Assembly: GCA_903828035.1 (NCBI GenBank) | Contig: CAIKKV010000667.1 | Location: 1-10,003, forward strand | Reading direction: 5' to 3' | DNA: 10,003 nucleotides | DNA from: an uncultured bacterium | Lineage (GTDB): Bacteria > Verrucomicrobiota > Kiritimatiellia > CAIKKV01 | In this document: in pieces, positions 1-6,354 of the stretch | How positions within the stretch are numbered: position 1 is the stretch's first letter | Layout of the letters: each line of letters begins with the position of its first letter | Made by a program: the position numbers and the translations under genes | Notes under the pieces: model-generated | What the model was told of the DNA's origin: nothing | Seen by the model: only the letters and a program-made list of their open reading frames with translations | Databases searched by the model: none

Positions 1-58
1 ACCCCTGCACTTCCATTATCACATCCTTGGCGATTGGTGCAGCAGTAGCAGAACCTCC
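1..58 (-). pseudogene. Possible C-terminal fragment of a penicillin-binding protein (transpeptidase), partial at left edge
   Basis: Read on the minus strand from about position 58 to the edge, one frame gives GGSATAAPIAKDVIMEVQG with no stop. This resembles the end of class B penicillin-binding proteins such as PBP2/MrdA, where a Gly/Ser/Ala-rich strand is followed by AAPIA-(K/R)-D-(I/V) and a short helix. It overlaps the last ~13 codons of the receiver gene in a different frame, exactly where that gene stops looking like a receiver. What is seen is 19 codons only; the family assignment is pattern recognition on a short stretch and could be coincidence. If real, the gene continues left of the window and has been joined here to foreign upstream sequence. 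Confidence 0.33.
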
Positions 59-402
59 GTTTCGCGGAAGGGCTTGGGGATGTAGTCCACGCCTCCGCAG
101 GCGAAGCCCGCCGCGATATCCTCCGAGGCCGTCAGGGCGCTGATGAAAAGGACGGGAATGGCGCGGGTCCGCTCGTCCGCCTTGAGCCGGCGGCAGACCT
201 CGTAGCCGTCCAGGCCCGGCATCCGGATGTCCAGCAGCACCAGGGCGGGCTGTTTTTCCTGCGCGGCGGCCAGCGCCAGGTCGCCGCGCGGGAAGAGCGC
301 CACGCGGTAGCCGGCGGAGGAGAGCGAGGCTTCAAGGACGTTCAGGTTTTCGGGCTCATCGTCGACGATCAGGATGGTGGTGGAGCCGGAGTTGGTTTTC
401 AT
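19..402 (-). CDS. Stand-alone receiver-domain response regulator, C-terminus aberrant
   Basis: A single REC domain of 127 residues with no output domain. The acidic pair D14-D15, the phospho-acceptor D58 in LLDIRMPG, the switch residue S88 and the invariant K110 in PKPF are all present, so it should accept a phosphoryl group. The ATG overlaps the TGA of the upstream histidine kinase (ATGA, 399-402), which implies translational coupling and makes that kinase the likely donor. It probably acts as a CheY-like or relay receiver in the cytoplasm. Related receivers continue after KPF-RE-EVL with a helix of the type ARVRTHL; here the frame reads LLLHQSPRM and stops. Helix alpha-5 is therefore replaced, and the end coincides with a possible recombination junction. 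The receiver assignment is firm; whether this end is native is doubtful. Confidence 0.9.
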   Translation of the reverse strand: MKTNSGSTTILIVDDEPENLNVLEASLSSAGYRVALFPRGDLALAAAQEKQPALVLLDIRMPGLDGYEVCRRLKADERTRAIPVLFISALTASEDIAAGFACGGVDYIPKPFRETEVLLLLHQSPRM

Positions 403-3161
403 GGGATCTCCCGTTTTATAGCGTCAAGCAGGCGGCGCAGGCCGTCATAGTCGTAGCCTTCGATCAGCGTGCGCAGCGCGGCTCCGAGCGCCGGCTGGCT
501 GCGCGTGAGGGTGTCGGCGATCGCGCGCAGCTGGCGAACGTCGCCCTGGCGCAGGGCCATGTCCAACAGCCGGCGCTCCTCGGGGGGAAGGCCGGGGAGG
601 GGAAGCCCGTCGGCCGGCGCGTGTTCCGCGGGGGAGGGCCGCGGCGGCGCCTTGACGGAGCCGGGTCCGCCGGGATTGGCCAGGGCGCGGGCGGTGAAGG
701 TGAAGCGGAACCGGCTGCCCGATCCGGGCTGGCTGGTCACGGTGATGTCGCCGCCGAGCGCCCGCGCATAGCGCAGGCTCAGGGGCAGCCCCAGCCCGGT
801 GCCTTTTCCGGTTTTCCGCCCGTTTTCGGCCTGTTCGAAAAGATCGAAGATGCGGTCGAGGTCTTCGGGGGCAATGCCGCTTCCGGTATCCTCCACCTCC
901 ACGGCGATCATGAGCGGGTCCGCCGGGGCCCCTTCCGCGAGGGAAGCGGACAGGCGCACGCCGCCTTTCCGGGTGAACTTGAAGGCATTGCCGACCAGGT
1001 TGATGAGGATTTGCCGGATCTTGCCCTTGTCGGCGTACAGAAAAGGCGGAACGGGCGGGGCCATGACGATCTCCAGCGCCACCCCCTGCGCCTCGGGGCG
1101 CCGGGCGAACATGAGGCGAACGTCCTCCAGCACCTGGGCGAAATCGAACTCTCCCGGCGAAAGCGTGATCGTGCGGGCGTCGCTCCGCGCCAGCTCCAGA
1201 AGGTCCGTGATCAGCTCGAGGAGGTGCTCGCCGTTCCGGGTGATGGCGTTGAGCCGCTGGCCCGTGGGGCAGGCCTGGCATTCGCGCTCCATGATTTGCG
1301 CATACCCGAGGATGGCGTTGAGCGGCGTGCGGATTTCGTGCGACATGTTGGCCAGGAACAGGCTTTTGGCCCGGGCGGCCTCCTGGGCCGCGTCGCGGGC
1401 GTGAACCAGGTTTTTCTGGAGCTCCCGGGTGTTGCGATCCTGGGTGAGGCGGGCCTTGAAATGCGCGTAGAGCTCGGCCAGCACGCGCAGGAGGGCGATC
1501 TCCTCGTCCCCCCAGACCCGCTCTTCGCGCACGGCATCAAAGCCCACGAAGCCCAGGCAGGCCGAGTCGTTGATCAGCGGGAGGGTGATGAGGGAGCGAA
1601 TGCCCTGCGGCTCCAGGATCTGCCGGAGCGTGCCGGTTTCCGGCAAGGCGGCCACGCAGGGGATGTGAACCGGATTCCCGCGCTGGTGAGGCGTCACCCA
1701 GTCGGGCAGGAGGGACATGGGGACGGCCTGGAGGTTGCCGATCTCGGGGTTGACGCCGTCGGCGCACCATTCGTGGGTGTTGGACATGGTCTCCTTGGCG
1801 AAGTCGTAGTCGAACAGGTAGGCGCGATCGGCGTGGATGAGCCGGCCCATGATGGCCAGCGACTGGTCAATCGCCGCGTCCTGCCGCTCCATCGGCACGT
1901 TGACGAAATCGGTGGCCAGGTGCATCAGTTCCCGTTGAATGCTGGAAATCCGCTCCAGCTCCCGGGCGGTCTTTTTCTGTTCGGAGACGTCGGCCATCAC
2001 GGTCAGGAGGTAGAGCCGCCCCTGGTTGTGGATCAACTCGCCCGAGAAGAGCCCGTCAAGCAGCCCGCCATCCTTGCGCCGGACCTTCATCTCGACGTTG
2101 GCGATGCGTCCCGCCGCCAGCAATTCAGCCCCCTCCGTGGTGTGTTGCGCCGGGTTCGCGAACAGGTTGAGTTCGGCGGCGGTTTTCCCAATGACCTCGG
2201 ACCAGGCGTACCCGAGCGTTTCCAGGAAGGCTTGATTCACGTCCAGGAATCGCCGTTCCGGAAGGGTGGAGAGCGCCATCAGGCTGGGATTGTTGCGGAA
2301 CAGGCGCTCAAAGCGCTGCGTGGCTTCCCGCTCGGTGCTCAAATCCTTGCTGATGCCGAAGAGGCAGTCCGCCCCGTTCCACTTGCCGAACCAGACGCGG
2401 GTTTCCACCGGGAGAAGCGTGCCGTTCTTGGCGGCCAGCGACAGCGGGCAGCTTTCCCGCTCGCCCCGGAACATGGCGGCAAAGATCTCCTCGGCTTCCT
2501 TGCGGGCGTCCGAGGGGTGCAGCTCCAGCACGCCCATGGCGGCAAGCTCTGCGGCGGTATAGCCCAGCTTGCGCTCAAGGGCCTTGTTGACAAAGAGGAT
2601 GCGCCCCTCTCGGGTGGCCACCACGATCAGGTCGTCGATGGTTTCGAAGAAGGTCCGGAAGTTGACCTCGCTGTCGCGCAAGGCTTCCTCGGCCCGCTTG
2701 CGCTCGGTGATGTCGCGGCTGATTCCGAGAACGCCGATCAGGGTCCCGTCCGGGCCCCAATAGGGCGTTTTGAGGGTGTCGATCAGGATCTTCCGGCCGT
2801 CGGGATAGGTGATCCATTCCTCGTTGTGGCGGGGCTCCTGCAACTCCAGCATGCGCTGGTCGTTCTCCTTGAAGAAATCCGCGACATCCCGGGGGAAGAG
2901 GTCGTAGTCGGTTTTTCCGATCAACTCGGCCCGGGGCCGCCCGACAAACTCGGCGAAGGGGGGGTTGCAGCCCAGGTAAACGCCGTGGATATCCTTGAAA
3001 AAGATGATGTCAGGGATGGAGTCGAGCAGGGCGTGGAGCATGCCTATTTGATGGGCCTGCGGATCCCCGTAGCGTTTCAGCCCTCCCGGGGGGGCGAATA
3101 GCGATAGATCTTCCTGACTCACTATCCTATGTATATACGACTTTTGTTCGCCCGGAGTCAA
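399..3161 (-). CDS. Soluble PAS-PAS-PAS-GAF sensor histidine kinase
   Basis: Residue numbers are from the TTG at 3161. Three PAS domains lie at about 42-157 (ending DITERKRAEE), 166-277 and 281-395, followed by a GAF domain at about 415-570. A short helical linker leads to HisKA with the H-box SHEIRTPLNAILGY (phosphorylated H608). The HATPase domain shows the N-box N725, the G1 box DTGSGI (D758) and the G2 box GTGLGLPLS. A tail of ~95 residues after about 825 resembles tails found on hybrid kinases. No transmembrane segment or signal peptide is visible, so it should sense an intracellular cue. Its stop overlaps the start of the receiver gene. The start is uncertain: TTG 3161 keeps the longest frame but overlaps a promoter-like sequence; GTG 3122 or ATG 3041, just before PAS1, are more likely if that promoter is real. 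The ligand is unknown. Confidence 0.93.
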   Translation of the reverse strand: MTPGEQKSYIHRIVSQEDLSLFAPPGGLKRYGDPQAHQIGMLHALLDSIPDIIFFKDIHGVYLGCNPPFAEFVGRPRAELIGKTDYDLFPRDVADFFKENDQRMLELQEPRHNEEWITYPDGRKILIDTLKTPYWGPDGTLIGVLGISRDITERKRAEEALRDSEVNFRTFFETIDDLIVVATREGRILFVNKALERKLGYTAAELAAMGVLELHPSDARKEAEEIFAAMFRGERESCPLSLAAKNGTLLPVETRVWFGKWNGADCLFGISKDLSTEREATQRFERLFRNNPSLMALSTLPERRFLDVNQAFLETLGYAWSEVIGKTAAELNLFANPAQHTTEGAELLAAGRIANVEMKVRRKDGGLLDGLFSGELIHNQGRLYLLTVMADVSEQKKTARELERISSIQRELMHLATDFVNVPMERQDAAIDQSLAIMGRLIHADRAYLFDYDFAKETMSNTHEWCADGVNPEIGNLQAVPMSLLPDWVTPHQRGNPVHIPCVAALPETGTLRQILEPQGIRSLITLPLINDSACLGFVGFDAVREERVWGDEEIALLRVLAELYAHFKARLTQDRNTRELQKNLVHARDAAQEAARAKSLFLANMSHEIRTPLNAILGYAQIMERECQACPTGQRLNAITRNGEHLLELITDLLELARSDARTITLSPGEFDFAQVLEDVRLMFARRPEAQGVALEIVMAPPVPPFLYADKGKIRQILINLVGNAFKFTRKGGVRLSASLAEGAPADPLMIAVEVEDTGSGIAPEDLDRIFDLFEQAENGRKTGKGTGLGLPLSLRYARALGGDITVTSQPGSGSRFRFTFTARALANPGGPGSVKAPPRPSPAEHAPADGLPLPGLPPEERRLLDMALRQGDVRQLRAIADTLTRSQPALGAALRTLIEGYDYDGLRRLLDAIKREIP
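3132..3161 (-). promoter_or_regulatory. Candidate sigma-70-type promoter for the kinase/receiver pair
   Basis: On the minus strand TTGACT (3156-3161) is followed after 18 bases by TATATA (3132-3137). Transcription would begin near 3125. This AT-rich patch stands out in a GC-rich setting and sits between the hydrolase gene and the first PAS domain. It overlaps the longest possible kinase frame, so if it is active the kinase must start at GTG 3122 or ATG 3041. Only the resemblance to the consensus supports it. Confidence 0.35.
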
Positions 3162-3238
3162 GGCAAGTGAAGGGCGGCGGGAAAGGGAAAGCGTGATGCG
3201 GCGCGAATGAACGGCCGCTTAGGAGAGGGCGCCGGCTC

Positions 3239-4036
3239 CTAGAATCCGAGTTTCTTAAGCCATTTTCCGCATAGGGAGGGCCACTGGCCGACAATCGGAT
3301 CGTCCGCCGCCAGCCCGAGCCCATGCCGGCCCTGCGGAAACACATGCAGTTCGAACGGCACCTTGTGCAGGGCCAGGGCCTGGGCGAACAGCAGGCTGTT
3401 CATGACGGGAACGCCAGGGTCTTCGGCCGTGTGCCAGAGGAACGTCGGCGGGGTGGAGGTGTCGACATGATTTTCCAGTGTCATCATGCCGATGGCGGTC
3501 GCGTCGGGCGTGGGCCCCAGAAGGTTGTTTCGGGAGCCGCGATGCCCCCACTCGCCGAAGCTGATGACCGCGTAACAGAGGATGGCGGCGTCCGCGCGGG
3601 CCGAGACGCGTGAGACGGGATCGGCCGCGCCGGCGTCCCCGTGATCGGCGTGCACGGCCACGCTGGCGGCGAGATGGCCGCCGGCCGAAAAGCCCAGGAT
3701 GCCGATCTTGTCGGGCTTGAGGTTCCAGTCGGCCGCGTTGGCCCGCGCCAGCCGGATGGCGCGCATGGCGTCGAGCTGGGGAACCGGCCAGCGATGGGGC
3801 GAGATCCGGTAGTGGACGACGCCGGCCGCGATGCCGGCCTGGTTGAGCATGCGGGCGATGGGCTCGCCCTCATGCGCCGCCCGGTGGCCGTAGCCGCCGC
3901 CGGGGCAGATGACCACGAAGCCCGTCGGCTGTTCCGACTGGACCGGGTAGAGGTCGAGCTGCGGGGTTTCCTTGGGCGGGATGACGCCGTCAGGCGTGGG
4001 GATGCCATCGGGCCACAGGGGAACGGATTTTTGCAT
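3239..4036 (-). CDS. Alpha/beta-hydrolase, acetyl-esterase (BD-FAE / xylanase-B-associated) type
   Basis: A 265-residue serine hydrolase. The oxyanion-hole strand reads CPGGGYG (44-50), the nucleophile elbow GFSAGGH puts the serine at S117, and the likely remaining triad members are D206 in TAEDPGVP and H238 in FPQGRHGLG. The N-terminus starting VPLWPDGIP and the PGGGY form of the oxyanion motif match the cytoplasmic carbohydrate-esterase group that removes acetyl or similar groups from plant-polysaccharide oligomers. The exact substrate cannot be read from sequence. No signal peptide is seen, so action on imported oligosaccharides is the better guess. ATG 4036 has a modest GGAA upstream. It lies 45 bases after the stop of the aldo-keto reductase gene, across a 9-bp repeat array, and is probably co-transcribed with it. 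Confidence 0.88.
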   Translation of the reverse strand: MQKSVPLWPDGIPTPDGVIPPKETPQLDLYPVQSEQPTGFVVICPGGGYGHRAAHEGEPIARMLNQAGIAAGVVHYRISPHRWPVPQLDAMRAIRLARANAADWNLKPDKIGILGFSAGGHLAASVAVHADHGDAGAADPVSRVSARADAAILCYAVISFGEWGHRGSRNNLLGPTPDATAIGMMTLENHVDTSTPPTFLWHTAEDPGVPVMNSLLFAQALALHKVPFELHVFPQGRHGLGLAADDPIVGQWPSLCGKWLKKLGF

Positions 4037-4049
4037 GGAAGTTTCCGGG

Positions 4050-4085
4050 ATAGGACGGATAGTGGTTATAGGACCTATGGGTTAT
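4050..4085. repeat. Degenerate 9-bp tandem repeat array (array B)
   Basis: Four consecutive 9-mers start at 4050, 4059, 4068 and 4077; the first two read ATAGGACGG and ATAGTGGTT, the third is the full unit ATAGGACCT, and the fourth is decayed. The full unit plus the next two bases is a near-palindrome, ATAGG-A-CCTAT. On the gene strand the array begins at the stop codon of the aldo-keto reductase gene and ends just before the ribosome-binding region of the hydrolase gene. The same unit and period occur at 5178-5213. No T-tract follows, so it does not look like an intrinsic terminator. Confidence 0.7.
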
Positions 4086-5074
4086 TGGCAGGCGTCGTCG
4101 ATGGCCTTGAGCTCGGCGGCGGTTAGCGGGGCGGCCTTGAGGGCCTGCACGTTTTCCTCGATCTGCGCCGGGCTGCTTGCGCCGATGAGGGCGGAGGTCA
4201 CGGTTTTGCGGCGCAGGATCCAGCACAGCGCCATCTGGGCCAGGGATTGGCCGCGGGCCTTGGCGATGGCGTCGAGCTTGACCACCCGGGCCAGCGCTTC
4301 GTCGGTGATGGCCTGCTTCTTCAGGAAGGTGTTGGGCTTGCTGGCGCGCGAGCCCTCCGGAATGCCGTGCAGGTAGCGGTTGGTCAGCAGGCCCTGGGCC
4401 AGGGGGCAGAAGCCGATGACGCCGATGCCTTCCGCGTCGCAGACATCGAGCAGGCCTTTTTCCACCCAGCGGTTGAAGAGGTTGTAGCTGGGCTGGTGAA
4501 TGGTGAGGGGCGTGCCGAGGCCGCGCAGGATCGTGGCGGCGCGGCGGGCGTCCTCGGCCTGGTAGGAGGAGACGCCGGCGTAGATCGCCTTGCCGGAGCG
4601 GACGATGTGGTCGAGCGCGGCCATGGTTTCCTCAAGGGGCGTTTCGGGATCGGGCCGGTGGTGGTAGAAGATGTCCACGTAATCGAGGCCCATCCGCTGG
4701 AGGCTCTGGTCGAGGCTGGAGATAAGGTATTTGCGGGACCCCCAGTCGCCATAGGGGCCGTCCCACATCTTCCATCCCGCCTTGGTGGAGATGACCAGCT
4801 CGTCGCGGAGGCCGCCGCCGAAGTCCTTCCTGAGGATTTCGCCGAAGCAGCTCTCGGCGGAGCCGGGGGGCGGGCCGTAGTTGTTGGCGAGGTCGAGGTG
4901 GGTGATGCCGAGATCGAAGGCCTTGCGGACCATGGCACGGCCGTTTTCGAAGGGATCGACGCCCCCGAAATTGTGCCAGAGGCCGAGCGAGAGGGCGGAG
5001 AGCTTGAGGCCGCTGCGGCCGCAGCGGTTGTAGGGCATGGCGCCGTAGCGGGCGGGATCGGGCTGGTAGGGCAT
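4082..5074 (-). CDS. gpr: Aldo-keto reductase, L-glyceraldehyde-3-phosphate reductase (YghZ/Gpr) type
   Basis: A 330-residue NADPH-dependent (beta/alpha)8 oxidoreductase. The N-terminus (YGAMPYNRCGRSGLKL, then LSLGLWHNFG) is the signature of the YghZ/Gpr branch, which reduces L-glyceraldehyde 3-phosphate and methylglyoxal-like aldehydes. The catalytic tetrad is visible as D61, Y66 (DLANNYG), K98 (STKAGW) and H139 (FYHHRPD). LIGASSPAQIEENV near the C-terminus is the NADP-phosphate-binding segment. Length fits the family (E. coli YghZ has 346 residues). ATG 5074 is chosen over 5158 because GAGGAA precedes it at good spacing and family similarity begins at its second codon region. The likely role is aldehyde detoxification or sugar metabolism in the cytoplasm. 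Non-coding 9-bp arrays flank the gene on both sides. Confidence 0.93.
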   Translation of the reverse strand: MPYQPDPARYGAMPYNRCGRSGLKLSALSLGLWHNFGGVDPFENGRAMVRKAFDLGITHLDLANNYGPPPGSAESCFGEILRKDFGGGLRDELVISTKAGWKMWDGPYGDWGSRKYLISSLDQSLQRMGLDYVDIFYHHRPDPETPLEETMAALDHIVRSGKAIYAGVSSYQAEDARRAATILRGLGTPLTIHQPSYNLFNRWVEKGLLDVCDAEGIGVIGFCPLAQGLLTNRYLHGIPEGSRASKPNTFLKKQAITDEALARVVKLDAIAKARGQSLAQMALCWILRRKTVTSALIGASSPAQIEENVQALKAAPLTAAELKAIDDACQ

Positions 5075-5105
5075 GGTTCCTCGCGGGTTGGTGGATGAAG
5101 GGGGA

Positions 5106-5134
5106 ATCGTAGCGCGGCGCCCGGCAAAAAACAA
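5106..5134 (-). promoter_or_regulatory. Candidate promoter of the aldo-keto reductase gene
   Basis: On the minus strand TTGTTT (5129-5134) is followed after 17 bases by TACGAT (5106-5111), giving a leader of about 25-30 bases before ATG 5074, which carries a GAGGAA ribosome-binding site. The match to consensus is partial, but placement and spacing are right. It suggests the reductase/esterase pair has its own transcription start apart from the sulfotransferase operon upstream. Confidence 0.35.
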
Positions 5135-5177
5135 GGGGGCATGTTTCGCGGCAGGCATGTTCGGGCAAAATGCGAGG

Positions 5178-5213
5178 ATAGGGCTTATAGGGGCTATAGG
5201 ACCTATCTAGGGG
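5178..5213. repeat. Degenerate 9-bp tandem repeat array (array A)
   Basis: 9-mers start at 5178 (ATAGGGCTT), 5187 (ATAGGGGCT), 5196 (ATAGGACCT) and a decayed fourth at 5205. The period is exactly 9 and the best unit is identical to the best unit of array B. On the gene strand the array starts within the stop codon of the DUF192 gene (5207-5209) and runs into the spacer before the aldo-keto reductase promoter. Confidence 0.72.
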
Positions 5214-5548
5214 ATCATGGTCAAGGCATCCGCCTCGGTCAGCTTGTGTGTGTGCGCCCATCCGGCCGGCATCTCCAGCACGTGCCGGGCGACGGGGGGG
5301 GCCAGGCGGATGCGCCAGGGCGGAACGGCGGCGCAGATTCTCAGGACGCGCCACTCCCGGTCCAGGAACACGAGGTCGATGGCCATGCGCATGAAGCAGG
5401 TGTGGATGGAGTCGGCCGGCTCGATGAGCAGGCCGCTGCCGGGCATGGCTCGTTTCCCCATCAGGCCGCGCATCCGGCCGAGCAGGCCGCCGGCGGTCCG
5501 CAGGTCGGCGGCCAGGACTTCGCCGGTGGCGGCTCGCGCGAGTCTCAT
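5207..5548 (-). CDS. DUF192 family protein
   Basis: A 113-residue protein covering one complete DUF192 domain. It shows LLGRMRGLMGKRAMPGSGLL, then the hallmark SIHTCFMRMAIDLVFLD, then VPPWR, and HVLEMPAGWAHTHKL near the end. The biochemical role of the family is not established; many members are exported, but this one has no signal peptide and looks cytoplasmic. ATG 5548 overlaps the TGA of the rhomboid-like gene (ATGA), so it is the coupled last gene of a four-gene operon. In-frame sequence further upstream belongs to the rhomboid-like gene in another frame and is not part of this protein. A 9-bp repeat array starts at its stop codon. Confidence 0.88.
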   Translation of the reverse strand: MRLARAATGEVLAADLRTAGGLLGRMRGLMGKRAMPGSGLLIEPADSIHTCFMRMAIDLVFLDREWRVLRICAAVPPWRIRLAPPVARHVLEMPAGWAHTHKLTEADALTMIP

Positions 5549-6354
5549 GCGGGGTAGTCCTTCGTGTGCGCGTGGCGGTCGAGGTGCTGCGGACAGTAGC
5601 ATTGGGAGGGCTTGCAGTCGGTGCAGTAGCGGAAGTCCAGCTCCGGGCTCGAGGCGCTGTCCGCCCCGCAGACGCGGCAGACATGGGTGGGCTTCTTTTC
5701 GGGGCGGAGCGCCGCCGTCTGGACGATCATGCGCCGGTTGGCGTGGCGCATCCTGTCCACGATCGCGCGGCCGAAGAAGAGCAGGAAGTTGGCCGTGGCC
5801 GCCAGGATGGCGGAGCGCTCGGTCCAGCTCGGAGTCATGACGAAGGAGACGAAATAGGAGACCCACGTGATCAGGGCCAGCCACTTGATTTTGACGGGAA
5901 GCAGGAAGAACAGGAGGATTTCGAAGTCGGGGTAGAGATAGGCGAAGGCGAGGAAGACGGAGCCGGCGAGGTAGGCGTTGGTGACGGGCAGGGGGAAGGG
6001 CAGCCGGGAGGAGGCGTAGGCCGAGGCGAGGGTGGCCAGCCAGCCGATCAGGATGAACAGGTTGAAGCGGAAGTGGCCCCAGTGGTTCTCCAGCGCCGTG
6101 CCCATCAGGTAAAAGAAGTACCAGGCAAAGAGCAGGAAGAGCGGATGCGAGGCGGGGGGGATGAAGAGGAACGTCACCAGCCGCCACACTTCGCCCTGCA
6201 GCAGGACGCGGTTGAAATCGAGCCACATGAGCGCGAGCGTTTGAGGGGTCGAGGCGCCGATCAGGAAGAAAAGAACCTGCCCGATCACCAGGACCAGGGT
6301 CAGGTGCGGCATGGCGGTGCGGCCGAAGCGATGTTCGAGTTTATCGAGAATCAC
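5545..6354 (-). CDS. Rhomboid-like pseudoprotease with C-terminal cysteine cluster
   Basis: 269 residues with about six hydrophobic segments between residues 16 and 200, then a soluble tail. Rhomboid features visible: W57-R58 (EVWRLVTFLF) in loop 1, H70 opening a helix that ends TALENHWG (86-93), and YPDFEILLFFLLPVKIKWLALI, which matches the region after rhomboid helix 4. Where active rhomboids have GxSG, this protein reads NAYLAGSVF (126-134), with alanine or tyrosine at the serine position; the helix that should carry the catalytic histidine reads SAILAATANF (181-190). It should therefore be a membrane binding or chaperone-type protein rather than a protease. The tail holds C226, C229, C244, C247, C252, C254 and several histidines, probably a zinc site. 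The GTG start at 6354 has AGGA upstream and overlaps the previous gene by 14 bases. Confidence 0.82.
   Translation of the reverse strand: MILDKLEHRFGRTAMPHLTLVLVIGQVLFFLIGASTPQTLALMWLDFNRVLLQGEVWRLVTFLFIPPASHPLFLLFAWYFFYLMGTALENHWGHFRFNLFILIGWLATLASAYASSRLPFPLPVTNAYLAGSVFLAFAYLYPDFEILLFFLLPVKIKWLALITWVSYFVSFVMTPSWTERSAILAATANFLLFFGRAIVDRMRHANRRMIVQTAALRPEKKPTHVCRVCGADSASSPELDFRYCTDCKPSQCYCPQHLDRHAHTKDYPA

Noticed and set aside
621..3101. Very long plus-strand open frame (826 codons) antisense to the histidine kinase
   Set aside because: It is a codon-bias shadow: its translation is Gly/Val/Gln-rich with no domain pattern, while the minus strand encodes an unmistakable PAS/GAF/HisKA/HATPase protein over the same bases.
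3121..3131. ACTATCCTATG near the kinase start as a third 9-bp array
   Set aside because: It shares words with array B, but no 9-base periodicity could be seen, so it is probably chance.
3219..3240. AGGAG/CTCCT inverted repeat just after the hydrolase stop as a terminator
   Set aside because: The stem is only 5 bp with mismatches inside and there is no T-tract.
4050..5213. The 9-bp repeats as a CRISPR array
   Set aside because: Units are 9 bases without spacers and lack cas genes nearby; period and size are wrong for CRISPR.
5549..6226. 5' extension of the DUF192 frame (339-codon version)
   Set aside because: It overlaps the rhomboid-like gene completely and is low-complexity; the DUF192 domain begins right after ATG 5548.
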